Source: Prostheceraeus crozeri (lineage: Eukaryota > Platyhelminthes > Polycladida > Euryleptidae). From it: a stretch of 64,000 bases of DNA. The stretch spans positions 62,001 to 126,000 of the forward strand of contig CAJQUW010012527.1 in NCBI GenBank assembly GCA_907163375.1. Direction: 5' to 3'. Positions 1 to 11,847 of this stretch are shown here, piece after piece; the first letter of the stretch is position 1; each line of letters begins with the position of its first letter. Made by a program: the position numbers and the translations under genes. Below the pieces are notes generated by a model that saw only the letters and a list, made by a program, of their open reading frames with translations, made no database searches and was not told where the DNA came from.

Positions 1-182
1 ACACATGACATCATTTATCGCATATTTACATGCACAATGTGCATGTACATTGTACCTACAGATATCGTATTCTTAATTTAGATACCAGAATATTGATAAC
101 ATAGTCATCTTATATATCGGACATTCTTAGAAGATATTTTGTAAGATAAGGGTTCGTCCGATACGCTTGTTCATGTAAAGTA

Positions 183-1312
183 CAGATTGTTTCATAAAAA
201 ATGGATCACCCTTAAACATCGCCTTAACTTCAACTTTGTCTAACTCCGCCAAACTTGAACGAATTTCTCTGAAATTTGGAAGATATGTCAGTTGTGCTTA
301 CTTATATCATTGTTGGAAATTTCAAGCATGAATAATGAGTTGTTTTCCTGTTATAGATAAAAAAGTAGTAGATAATTTGATCTTCATTTAGCAATGTTAC
401 ACAAAATCACACCTCACTCTTATAAAATTACATTTGTTTCCTTTGTTATGTAATATGTTGTTCTACAAGCCAAAAGCTATCAAGCAAAACAAAAATAAAG
501 AAAATCGGTCAATCAGAGCCAGTATAGCACCATTATTCATCAACAATAATGTAACTGCTACATGTGATTAACTGGACTTCATGTTCCATAGCTTCCTGAC
601 TTCGTTGCGGTGGTGTTGGCAGCACTCCTGATTGCTTTCAGCTAGAAATCTATCTCTTACCGGTTGAAAACAATACAAAGCACAAATGAACAATAACGAG
701 ATCGCATTCACAAAAGTAAAAGTGTCAGCCTTGCTAGAACTACTTCACATACAGCAAGGAAACATGAATTCTGAACGCTATGTGAATGTTTTACGAATGA
801 ACATTGGCCAAATGACAGATCAACTTGGTGATCCATCGACTTGGTTATTTATGGATGATAATGCTACGTGTCACAGGAGTAGTAGAGTCAACTTATGCAA
901 GTCTCAATTAGGGCTTAGGACATTATCTGGCCAGCTCGTTCTCCTTATCTGAATCCCATAGAAAATGTATGGAGTATTCTAAGACGTAACGTTCGTCGTT
1001 CACTGCTACCTACAGATGGCGTATCACAACTTACGTCACTGTTAAAAAGAGAGTGGAGAAAGTTAGATCAGTCAAAAATCAACGATATCATCGAATCAAT
1101 GCCTAGACGAATTGGTAGTGTCATTGACAATAAGGGTAGGGCCACAAAATATTAGCTTCTTAAGAACCGTTACTGTATCATAGCTTATCAGATTATATAA
1201 GGACATTTAAATATATTAGGGACATGAAATAACATGAAAAATGCTTTCTGTATCATACTTATGTTTTATTTAGTCAAATTTTAGGATGATCAACTTTTTA
1301 TGAAACGGACTG
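183..1312 (+). mobile_element. Tc1-like DNA transposon, decayed, with TA target duplication
   Basis: The two ends are inverted copies of about 32 bp, built around GTTTCATAAAAA and starting with CAG. They are flanked by TA at 181-182 and 1313-1314, as expected for Tc1/mariner insertion. The interior holds the 3' half of a Tc1-type transposase (see 686-1155). At about 1.13 kb it is shorter than an intact element, because the N-terminal DNA-binding region of the transposase is not recognisable. The TIRs differ from each other at several positions, so the insertion is not recent. Confidence 0.85.
686..1155 (+). pseudogene. Tc1-type DD34E transposase, C-terminal half, frameshifted
   Basis: Tc1 transposases cut and paste their element through a DDE catalytic triad. 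The first frame (686 to about 915) carries FMDDNATCHRSSRV, the second catalytic Asp of the family. The reading then moves to another frame at about 915-930 and gives WPARSPYLNPIENVW, which holds the catalytic Glu. It continues through ILRRNVRRS to a stop at 1153-1155. Counting across the shift gives about 34 residues between Asp and Glu, so DD34E. The helix-turn-helix region and first catalytic Asp are absent. It cannot encode a working enzyme. Assignment to Tc1-type is secure; the finer lineage is not determined. Confidence 0.88.
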
Positions 1313-1563
1313 TACTTCAGTCTAATAATGACAACTTCTGTATGCATCAAACGAAGATATGAAATATTTCAAAAAATTATTTTGTTTCCAACATGCGATT
1401 CAAATGTAAATCTTCTTCACGTTGTGAAATATACTGATCTCTAGCTCTCCACATGATATCTCGTTTCATTATTAAATTCCTAATGTGGAATCAATGTATA
1501 GGATAGACGAGCTTTTAATGAAAAAAGTGATGCAGATAGGAAAGTAATGAGCAGTAAAAGTCA
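1313..1563. other. Gap without recognisable feature
   Basis: AT-rich sequence between the Tc1-like element and the hairpin element. I see no open frame of note, no RNA gene and no terminal repeat. Confidence 0.5.
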
Positions 1564-1743
1564 TTTTTTTGACACCAGAGGAACCCGCAGAAAAACGATG
1601 TTGTTCTCGTAAAAAAACTCTTTATCGAGGCTTTTCAGCTGCCGCCGGCAGTCATCGTCAGGCGGCAGCTGAAAGGCCTCGATAAAGAGTTTTTTTACGA
1701 GAATAACATCGTTTTTCTGCGGGTTCCTCTGGTGTTAAAAAAA
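1564..1743. repeat. Near-perfect foldback (hairpin) element, arms about 80 bp
   Basis: The arms at 1564-1646 and 1661-1743 are reverse complements with very few mismatches, around a 14-nt centre. The arms contain AACCCGCAGAAAAACGAT and CTCTTTATCGAGG and end in T-run/A-run flanks, so the exact border is blurred. The size and structure fit a non-autonomous foldback MITE. No coding potential. Near identity of the arms suggests either recent insertion or correction between arms. Confidence 0.8.
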
Positions 1744-2529
1744 ATTATGTCAAGCCCGTTATTTCATTCTAGTGTAAAAGTCATAGACAAAAAAATCACT
1801 GAAGTCCCTCGAGTTTAGTACTGATAGTGTTTCCTCTTAAGATAAGGAAGTTTAAGCACTGCTGCGGGAAATTCGAGACTCGCAGCTCCCCGGTCACTTC
1901 ACTGATGCGGTAGCCACAGCGTAGGAATAGAGCAGAAGACCGACAATCACCGTCACTCGTACTTCAATCTCATTTTGTTTTCGGCAATGATTGTACACGT
2001 ATTGTCGCACAGTAGTATGGCGCAAGGACTGCTCCGTCAGGTCTTTCCCCATTCTCACGATTGAGGGCCTGAGACTCCTGATTGGCTGGTAAACTAAGAC
2101 TCTTATGATCATTTTGTTTGCCTCCGCATGTAGGATTGACCTCCTTTATTGCGATAGCAATTGATAGTGTGGATCCCAGTCATAAGCGTACGGCAAAATT
2201 TTCTAGGGGTGCTGAGTCCTTGTGACCGAAAAAATTGGCATAATCACGATGATCTAGTTTCTACACTTACCGCATAACTCCGCGAAAGTAAAAACGTGAC
2301 AATTTGTACTATCAACGTAATAAAATTTTGCAAATGTTTTTATCAAAAATAGCACAACGCTGTCTACTTATCCGTGGACGAATTAGAAAATTTCAGAAGT
2401 TCTAATGTAACTAGGTAAGTTTTAATTGTTCTCTAATATAACAGAAATATCGGGCGATATTATCAAAAGAACTGACATCTCCGATTTTTGCGACTGGCAA
2501 ATGTATCAATGATTCTGGAAATGTCGGTT
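1744..2529. other. Gap without recognisable feature
   Basis: Short frames exist on both strands (for example 1894-2112 on the - strand), but none has motifs I recognise. No splice-flanked exon was found. Confidence 0.4.
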
Positions 2530-2896
2530 TCAATCACTGCGTTTGCATGATTGCTCAATATTTATGAGTGCCAGGTGACTGAGCCGATCTTGTCCGCATC
2601 GTGCTTCGAAGATAAGTCTTTATTCTTCTGAGGGCACTAAACGACCGCTCAGTGGAACAGGAGGTTGCTGGAATAGCACATAGTATTTTCACCACCTGTG
2701 CGAATTCCGGTACAAAGTCAATTAAGTGGTGATCTTCTAAATTCCACAGTGCGTCTGTGGCATTGGAGCACTGTATGTTACTGTTCGATTTGTAATTATT
2801 GTATATCTCATGTTCGGCAAAGAGTATGTCTTTATCCAATCCGTAGTATTTAGCGACTAAATCAAAGTTACTCAAAGCACTCCCTCTGTCCCTCAA
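2530..2896 (-). pseudogene. hAT-family transposase, C-terminal dimerisation domain remnant
   Basis: On the - strand the frame 2896-2555 encodes IPATSCSTERSFSALRRIKTYLR, the hallmark of the hAT C-terminal dimerisation region, preceded by HHLIDFVPEFAQVVKILCAIP. After STMR the reading jumps one frame near 2597. It then continues as DRLSHLALINIEQSCKRSD to a stop at about 2530, again family-typical. The catalytic RNase H-like core is missing, and the 5' side is cut by unrelated repeat sequence near 2897. This is therefore a truncated, frameshifted fragment of a ZMYM/ZBED-like hAT transposase. Terminal repeats were not identified. Confidence 0.85.
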
Positions 2897-3140
2897 TTAT
2901 GACCGGTGGACTGCCCGGATTTCGGGCACATCGTCTCGCCTTATCGGAATAAAATCGTATTTTTGTTTGCTTTGACCATAAAACGCGATTTTTTAAGTTT
3001 ATTCGCCGCTGCCAAAAATTTGGCAACTGCCCGAATATTTTTGACCGAGTCCTTGTGGGGGGCTGCAGCCCCACAGCCCCCCCCCCCCGGCCCGTACGCC
3101 TATGATCCCAGTACTGCAGCGTTTCTACCATGCGGAAAAT
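2897..3140. repeat. G/C-tract repeat insertion beside the hAT fragment
   Basis: The stretch has a 12-14-base C run near 3080, with CTGCAG flanked by G and C runs. Its base composition is unlike the AT-rich neighbourhood. Both strands stay open through it (translations rich in Gly or Pro), but that follows from composition and is not evidence of a gene. It looks like a dispersed repeat that interrupts or borders the hAT fragment; its family is unknown to me. Confidence 0.4.
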
Positions 3141-6100
3141 ATATCTCGTTACCGAGACGAAGAGCAGACGCGATTCTTAGGTGCTCGTTACTCTATTTGA
3201 GACCTAGGCTTGAAGGGTGAGAAGCGTCTAACTAAATCCCTGCCGCCGGTGATGTTGTACAATGTACTAGAATGCATGGCACATAAGTTGACCAGTCTTT
3301 TACCAAGTCAAAAGCATTCCATTGACTCAGACATCAAAATTTTTGCCAGTTCTATTCTAAAAGTTGCCTAGCTGTTGTGAAACTTGCTTAAGGATTTGAA
3401 TATTTCGTTGCCCTAAATCAGATATATATGTAATTGTCTTGGCATATTGGAATCACCTTCCTAGTTTCATTACTATGAAGCGAAATTGCTGTTGACGTAA
3501 TAGTGGTTTAATCAAGCGACAAAGGCTGTTGATGTTGCACTGTAGTGTTTACAGAATTGTTTGTTCTAGAACACATGACATGTTTCTTAAATATTCGGAA
3601 TTTATGTTTATTGTTGGGCTGTATGCATGTTTATTTTCATTACTCTCCATGACCTGAATCATACCGACTGGTACAGTGAACCATGATTGAACGTCCATGA
3701 CAGTTCATGAGCAAGCCGTTGGCTGAATATGCACCTGGACACTTGCGAGTATTCCTCGTACTTTTTCAGTACGATTAACCCTGTTTTACCCGTGCGAATT
3801 CCAGGTTTAAAAGCTGGCTTGATGTTTTAATGATTTAATCGTTCCCAAAAATTGTGTACTACACAATCAATTGGCACATACTCGCTCCAAACTAAAATTT
3901 GAATTCCAATATTTTCAAAAAAATGATTTTTGAGTATCTGTTGGAAGTTGATGATCAGTTACTACATGGAAACGTCTTAAGACAATGTTGAGAGTGTGTT
4001 TGATTGAATTCAAATAGTTAAGACGTGCAGAATACAACTCGAAATTTTTGAAAATAAGCGCAAATTGCAAATAGTCTGCTAATATCTTCGATATATATTG
4101 AGCAGAAAATTCACTGTAACTGCTCATCCAATTGAATGAATGCACCAAGAATATTGTTAGCATGATAATCAGTCAATTTTTATTTGGTATCCGCTATTTG
4201 TAACCTTAAACTGGCAGTGTTTCTTTCAAATATGTTGTGAGTAGTGTTTAAAATTACAGCAATTAATTTCGAAATAATTGCATAGATGCATCAGCAAATG
4301 AATGAACATGTTGATTATAGCTTCATATGTACCTATTCACCATACCATTATGGTCCATAAATAATTGGAATTGATGAAGATGCTTTATTTTGTAACAAAT
4401 TAACGAAAATTTCTGATTTTCAAAATGCATTTGTTTTACGTTAATTTTTTATGTTCCCAAGAGCCAAATTTGATACAATTTGGCGTGATTATCAGAAATA
4501 CGCAGAAACTAAAAGTCACAAAAGTCAGAAGTCATAGCTGCTACAGCTTAACAGCCATCTAAAAAAATGTGTAGGACTCCTCCCCTCGAGTAAAGTAGGG
4601 TTAAGGATTGTTAAGGATTTCATAGTATAATCCACTCTTCCGCTGTCAGTCAGTGAACTCATTATTATTTTTTCAGCTAAGAGTTGTGAAGGAAATATTA
4701 CGTATCAACTCACATAAACCTTTGCTTAATACTCGCTTGCATGTTGAGCAAGACGTTTCTCTTCCATGAACTTTATTTATCCCACTTTCATTTCTTGGTG
4801 CAATATTTATTTTAAGTTCAAGCTTTTACACGACCTATTCATAGGCTCGAACCTCTACCTCCTAGGCACAAAGCGGAAACTCCACCACAAAGCCACTGCA
4901 CAGATCAAAGATCGGATTGAGATCAGTAGACAATTACCAATCGAATAAATTAATGTGAAAGAAATCACAATGGTAACAAGTGTGCGACGGAGAGTAATGT
5001 TGTACTTATAAGATAATTATACAAGATATATTGTGAATCAAAAAATTTGTGATCTTCGAAAAGACGTATTCCGTTGAGGATTATGATTATTTCTGTTTTT
5101 TCATATTTGGATGATTGTAGCATTCAGGTAGATATGTGATCTGCATTGTTTATGCGACAGTACAGTAGTAGTGACAGTCATTTAAAAGTGGTAATTGTTG
5201 TTTGGATTTAGCGAGCCCTTCTGAATTGTGACGTCATCACTTCTAGTTCAGGAAATTTTATATAGCTTGGTTGATCTTGAATTTGTGTTAACACTTCAGT
5301 TTTCCTTAATTATGAAAATGCTGCTTAAGGAGAATGATGAAATAACCGAATGTTCAAATTGAATTTCTCTTGATGATGCATTTTATTGTATCATTCTTTC
5401 TTGCTGAAAAGAAGAAAATATCCAAAATTGACAAAGTCTGACAAAATGTTTTCGGCTCAACGTGCACTTTTCAATATTTCAGGAACTTCCATTTCCTATT
5501 GTAATTGTTCGCAACCATTGTAAGGGAGATTGAAATCTGATTATCTTTCTTTTAATCATTCTAATTCCAGTCTGTCCATACTCAGGAATATAGAAAATAT
5601 CACACCAACCATGAAAGTGGGTGATAAATATGCGATCATCGGTGTAAACGAGAGCTTGTAATCGCTCTAAGATGTTAATCCTCTCCTGTTGATATTTTGT
5701 GAGCGGAAACCGATAGCAGAGGGAGGACGGGTGATGAAAATTGTCAGTAAATGGCTTTACTATAACGAAATTGCCTCATCTCTCCATCAGGATCTGAAAG
5801 TTTTTGTGAGGATTAAGTCTGGCAATCCCTGATTACTGGAACATGTGCGGCGACTCCTCATCATCGTTCCTTGTGAAAACGATGTGGGAGGTGGCAGATA
5901 AATTGTTGATTGATTTTTGCAACAAAGAACTGAATAAACCCTCAATGCTCTCCACGAAACAGAACAAAGAAGATGAAGTAAGATCTAGAACACTTACATC
6001 AAAGTGATTAACGTCTCGGGTCGAGTTTCAAAGGAAACGAAGATTTTAGACAAATGCTCAATGAAAAGTTGTGGAAATCTGGATGAGCAGATTAAAATAA

Positions 6101-8690
6101 TCTAATATATGCTCGCAATTTAAGATTTAAATGTCAAAATGACATGTACACTGTATCTTACGACGATCGAAATGTTATTTAATAATTTTCAACATGTACT
6201 GTGTCTTTTGCGAGAGCCTTGTCTCTATTGATTAAGTGAAAAGAATCTGTCAAAATCATTAAAACTGCATGTAGAGTAGAAGAACTTCAAAATTCTGAAT
6301 GCCCTAAATGGTTGTAATGAAGAAATATTCAACTTACTGTTGCCTTCCCCATCCAGATGTACGCTCTACTCTAAGCTCTTGAAAACTACCCATTGTCGCA
6401 CTGTAGCCTGCTAGAAACTATTTTTTGATGAATGGTGCTCTAAGGAAATCGCTGAGACCTATTGCATCATCACCGACAGACCACGCCATCTATTTAATGA
6501 AATTAGCTGATGACTTATCTGTTTTACGTTTCAAGTTAGATTTCAACCCATGCCAAGTTGCTGATAGATGTTATCTAATAATCTAAGAGGAGGCATCCCG
6601 ATCGTTCTCATTAGATTTTCTCGCTCTCTAATTATTCTTTTGATTATTGAAGTTACTTCAAAACATAGGCTAGTTTGACGCATCTGTTTATGGCTCAAGA
6701 ATAAAAGAATTGTAAATTCATTTTCAAAAATAGGAAAGGGGAATCCCCACCGTCTCCACCACTATCCGCTGTATATCCCTGTCTACCGTATTTCAATGAC
6801 ATTCCTTTGGGTCGACTAAATGACCAAAACATGGCAAAGCCAAACACATAACCACTGTGTTATAGAGACCACAGAGACCAAGTCTTCAGTACATGGTCTC
6901 CCGATAAGCTCATATTATCCTCAGTCTTTCCAATTAACATTTTTTACATGGTAATGAAATTAAAGTGTCTTGTAGATGACCGCATTATGAGTCATATGTT
7001 AATTGCAAATTAATACGACTAAACTTGCCAGTTTCTGCGCAACAATTATTCATCCAATATTTAATGACAATTTGAAAAGATATATGTAGATTATAATTCA
7101 ATGGAAAATACTTGAATAAGTAACATAACAAATTATTTGAGTTGATTTGGACTACAGGTTCATAGGGCGTCCGGTCCTGTCAGACAGTGTATTTTTCGGA
7201 GTCCGTCACCGGACAGACAGAAAACGCGATTTCTGAACAATTTATTTAGTCAACACAAGAGTTCGTTTATCATCGTTAAACATTTCACGATGGGAATTTT
7301 ATTAATCAATGTTTTATTCATTAATCAATTAGTTATCAATCAAGCGAGGTTGTGTATTGCGGACTATTGCTGTATATACTGTATACGCTGGCACATAACA
7401 CACATCTACATGACTTCGCAATTTGTACAATGTTTGCTAAAGAGAACTTCACTATCACTTAAACTGACGTGTACTCATTGAGATCGAATCATTGCCTGAA
7501 TATTGAGGAACACTCTTTATTGACTTTTGTCTATCACGAATAAAATTTTGAAGATGTCAAGTAGTAAATCCCTGTAGGAAAATAATTTCAGATAAATGAA
7601 ACCCTTCAATTCTTGAAATACCAATGCAAATAGGTGTTCAACTCCCGAAGGCCACCCAAAATTACGAGCTGAATAGCGATCATTTTCCTATCATTCATAT
7701 TTCCCATTTAAAACAGGAACTAGCACCACAGGTGTTTTACAAAGTATGAATTCCAATATGACTTCTTATAAGATAAACATTTAATTACACAGATCATTTG
7801 CGAATCATTTCATTCATCGCAAGTCAGCTTTTGTCCCGTCTTTTTATGACCTTTGACAATGCGCCGATCATCATTGGCTCCTGAAATGAACGATTACGTG
7901 ATAAGGGAAGAGCAAATGACCAGTGGCACAAACGGTCTCTTACTTACCACAAATGGACTATAATTGATATTACATTTAATTGAAAAAGCTAGTCAAATAA
8001 CATTCTCTCTCTGAAGTGTCTGGTTTCTTTATTGTGAGAACTATCTCAAGTGCTTGATCATCGTCAAATATCTTATTTCAACAGCAGATAATTACACTCA
8101 ATATATCAGCAGATCGGGTAATCAATCAAAGGAGGAATCCGTGATTAAATTCGTAAGTATTTATTTTACTTTTTCCAGAATTGGTTAGGTGGATTATTCT
8201 TGACGGAGGATCACAGTAACTGTTATATAAGACCAGTATTTCGATATTAGCGCAATTATAAGACGATTTTGCTGGTTGCTGACTGAACTAAAGATATGCA
8301 AAATTTATAATCACATGTTTGCGACTTACCATGAAATTAAATCAATTTAATTGAATATTAATATGTTATCAGTATTATATAAAGTAAATTATGACACCCG
8401 AATTGTGAGTTGATATATTGATTGTAAATGGCAGCTACAATTATACGTATGTGAACGCAAATTCGTTGATGATGCAAAACTACTTAATAGAAATACATCG
8501 ATTCTAGCGATGTTGATTCATGACAGAAATATATATGTAAAAAATAATCAAGTCGGATATTATTGCAAACGAAATTCCACTGAAAGAGCAAGAATCAGTC
8601 AAGTTATTAAATTTCGTTTATAAAAAGAATGATGAATCATCACACTCAAACCTAAGCCCTATTCACCTAAGATTATTGATTATTTCAGCT
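3141..8690. other. Long gap, intergenic or intronic, nothing recognised
   Basis: About 5.5 kb of AT-rich sequence. Frames at 3915-4163 (-), 4766-4948 (+) and 7290-7481 (+) are short, AT-biased and without known motifs. No exon with a convincing acceptor, coding stretch and donor was seen, and no transposon ends. Confidence 0.4.
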
Positions 8691-9032
8691 ATTTGATAAA
8701 CACAATGCCAAATGCACCCATTTCTTTTCACATTCAACAGATGCTCATACATTACATGCGTCAAATGCATGAGCAATTATCAAACAGGTACCGGTGTTGT
8801 ACTGTATGATTACTTAGTTGATGGCAGCTGACGGGAGGTTATTTAATTTCATAAATAATTTTAATTCATATTTGATAAACACAATGCCAAATGCACCCAT
8901 TTCTTTTCACATTCAACAGATGCTCATACATTACATGCGTCAAATGCATGAGCAATTATCAAACAGGTACCGGTGTTGTACTGTATGATTACTTAGTTGA
9001 TGGCAGCTGACGGGAGGTTATTTAATTTCATA
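8691..9032. repeat. Direct duplication: two 163-bp copies, period 179 bp
   Basis: Copies at 8691-8853 and 8870-9032 appear identical by eye, from TTTGATAAACACAATGCC to GGGAGGTTATTTAATTTCATA. They are separated by 16 AT-rich bases. The identity implies a recent duplication or ongoing correction. The second copy ends exactly at the TA that flanks the adjacent MITE. Confidence 0.9.
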
Positions 9033-9243
9033 GTGAATCTCACTTCCGTTTGTGTCGTCTCCCCAAGAAAAAATTAGCTGCTAAAAATATGCACAGTCAT
9101 TTTGCTAAAAGATATTTACATGAATGTTAATAATATTTACATATTTTAATAAATATTTAATTATCTTTTAGCAAATAGACTGTACATATTTTTAGCAGCT
9201 TTTCTTTTCTCGGGGAGACGACACAAACGGAAGTGAGATTCAC
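9033..9243. mobile_element. Foldback MITE with TA target duplication
   Basis: The arms (about 9033-9113 and 9165-9243) are inverted copies starting GTGAATCTCACTTCCGT, around an AT-rich centre. TA occurs immediately outside both ends (9031-9032 and 9244-9245), consistent with a Tc1/mariner-type mover. At 211 bp it has no coding capacity. Arm divergence is modest. Confidence 0.78.
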
Positions 9244-11478
9244 TATGAAATGTATGATTACTCACTATTTCCTCATTTCTTCCAAACGGATATTCGAAGG
9301 TTGATTGCAATTGCTCCTGTGGAAAACAGATCATACTTTGTAACGTTGATATTAAATGACCATCGACCTCCTATTCCCAAGTTTATTTCGCCTTACATCT
9401 CTACAAATATTCAAACGGAAGATATATCACTGATAGGATTATCTTAGCTTATTCAGCTTCGTTAGTAATTTAAAGGTTCTTTTTGCACCTTGAGAATGTA
9501 CGGGAACAAACGATTCAACAATGAATTTTCAGTCATGCAGGTAGCCAGTCACATGATGACAAATGAAGCATTCCTCATTATCTTTTAGGATTAAATTAGC
9601 ACATCTCCCAGGACATCTCCATCCTTGTTAATTCTGGTAATTCCCTGACATCTCCATCTGAATACGAAATCAATTTTCCTGTTGTAATTTAACTGTTGTC
9701 AACTATACAATCTTCTTTGATATGAATTCATATTATCTTTAGTCTGAGTATGATGGACTCTGCATATCAACTCTGGTCTGAAAAACTAATAATTGTGCTA
9801 AAGTTCATCAATATTTCCTTCGTATCACTGTCGAGTTCATTCAACACAAATGAATCATTCAAATGAAATATAAAGAGGGCGTGAATGAAATACTTCAATG
9901 ATGCACCGAAAGTCAACGGTGTGCGCTTTGAATGTCTTAACACTGATTTTATCAGATGCGATCACAGGCGCGTACTCGTTTACACTGTGATAAAGTTATT
10001 TCAATGTACTTCATGTACTGCCTGTATTTCCCTGAACAGCATGATAATCGTCTGACGCTTATTGGCAATCGAGTTTATGGATGGATTACTATTAACTGCA
10101 TATGTCTAGAATTCATGGTACACACAAGATTATCATAAGACCGGAACTAAGCTATTGTCAAAGTTTGACTGTGCATGGTTTGCTCAACGCTATCAAGTTA
10201 GCTAACAACATCCAGGGTCTTATAAACATCTTAAACCAGTTCTTAAATTATCCACATGTTTCCATATGAGTGGTAGATATCATCATAGTGCCTGTGGTTC
10301 AAGATGCGCTGAATTATTTGTCATTAAAAAGATGAATTTGATAATGAAATTCGCACTGACACTTCTTAAGTAATTCATTCGTCAGTTGTCAAAGAAGTCT
10401 GTTTATCAATTACCACGATCTTCGATTCCAAATGCTGACACACAAACGCAAACACAATGTAGTTGAATGTTAATGTTATCAACAGATAAAACCTCAAAAT
10501 ATGTATGTAGTGATCATTTTTTCAATATCTGCGTTATCGACGATCCCAAGATGCCATGTTAATGTGCATGCATATAACCTCAGAAAATGCTCGTCTGACA
10601 GAATTCCGTGCAGATTATGTAGTTTCTGTGTCCATAGTATCTACAACCTTGTGAAAAAAGACCCTCTTGCATTTTACCGCTTTCGAGAAAAATGAAGAAG
10701 TCGATGATTCTAAACTTTCGAAGTTATAGAAGTTATTCTAACAATAGTATTACTGCAATTTTTAGGGAAATCATATTCTTAGGTGGATTCTATCTCTGAA
10801 AGTGTGTAGTTCAAATGGTCATTCTTTTAAGATTATCTGTGAAACAGAGACTATCTGTGCAATTTTAACAAGAGAATGGCCCTATGTGCTTGAATAAGTT
10901 CGGTTGACAATGTATTTCTATTGAAAATTGATGGTTTGCACCAGAAGTGGTCGAACTATTATCAATAGTTGCAGTTTTTTCAATCTTTTCAAAATCAATA
11001 TGTGGCTGTTCTTAGTATCGTTTGCAAGGTTTGAGTGGCACCATTACACTCGCGTTGATCTCCTCTTTTATTTGGGTACTTTTTGCCATATTTAGAAATT
11101 GAGAGCGCATTGGTATTGAGAAGGTGAATATTGTCATGTTTTCAAATTCGAGAGTATAAATAATATCAGGAGCAGTGAGTTAAATCTAATTTGGTGATAT
11201 CAAGTGTCGGTTCAACTATTTCTCTTAACTTCAGGTGTTGTATTCCAGGATGAATTCCAACGCTATGCCAATAAAATAAAAGTACCATGCTAAATTTGAA
11301 AGATTGTGGTTCACTTCATCAACATGTCTTTTCATCAATGTCTATGTCCAGAGTCAGAAGACATTTGAGTCCCTGATAAAGCTCAAAGACATCATGACTT
11401 GATGTTTGTGAATGATTGAGTTAATTTATCTCCTTAGCTATCTATGGATGCATGATACTCTTGAGCGAATATCATCCA
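9244..11478. other. Gap without recognisable feature
   Basis: AT-rich. The short frames at 9250-9447, 9956-10138 and 10501-10695 show no family motif. No exon-like or RNA-like structure was found. Confidence 0.4.
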
Positions 11479-11619
11479 CCTGTCGATGATATGACCTTGC
11501 CGACGAAAAGACCTGTCGATGAAATGACCCTGTCGATGAAATGACCCTGTCGACGAAAAGACCTGTCGATGAATTGACCTGTCGATGAAATGACCCTGTC
11601 GACGAAAAGACCTGTCGAT
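11479..11619. repeat. Minisatellite, 16-17-bp unit, about 8.5 copies
   Basis: The repeated unit is CTGTCGATGAAATGACC, alternating with CTGTCGACGAAAAGAC. Read on the - strand it gives an open frame of repeating IDRSFRRQGHF-like peptide. Because the unit mixes 16 and 17 bp, the open frame is probably a by-product of the repeat and not a selected protein. Confidence 0.85.
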
Positions 11620-11653
11620 TGTGTGAACCACCATCATTAGAAGATATAATATG

Positions 11654-11847
11654 GATTGAAAAAATTCAAGGGATGAAGTCTAAGTCAACACGTTTTGGGT
11701 GATGCTACTACCATTTTCAAGTGTAAAGAGGAATGGGTAGCACATTCTGTCCACGTCCTGTCCGTTCCTCTTTATACTTGAAAATGGTTGTAGCATCACC
11801 CGAAACGTGATGAATTTTAACTTTATATTTTTAAATTTTTTTCAATG
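11654..11847. repeat. Foldback element, arms about 80 bp
   Basis: The strong inner arms at 11689-11733 and 11764-11809 share GGGTGATGCTACTACCATTTT in inverted orientation. Weaker complementarity extends outward to 11654 and 11847. The loop of about 30 nt carries its own short palindrome. Non-coding; likely a MITE or a hairpin-ended repeat fragment. Confidence 0.7.

Noticed and set aside
1630-1672. Hammerhead-like CTGACGA ... GAAA on the - strand of the 1.6-kb hairpin
   Set aside because: Stem II is separated from the core by unpaired bases, and the surrounding bases already pair in the long palindrome.
2906-3220. 104-codon + strand frame and its - strand partner at 2868-3131
   Set aside because: Both are produced by G/C runs; no domain, no splice context.
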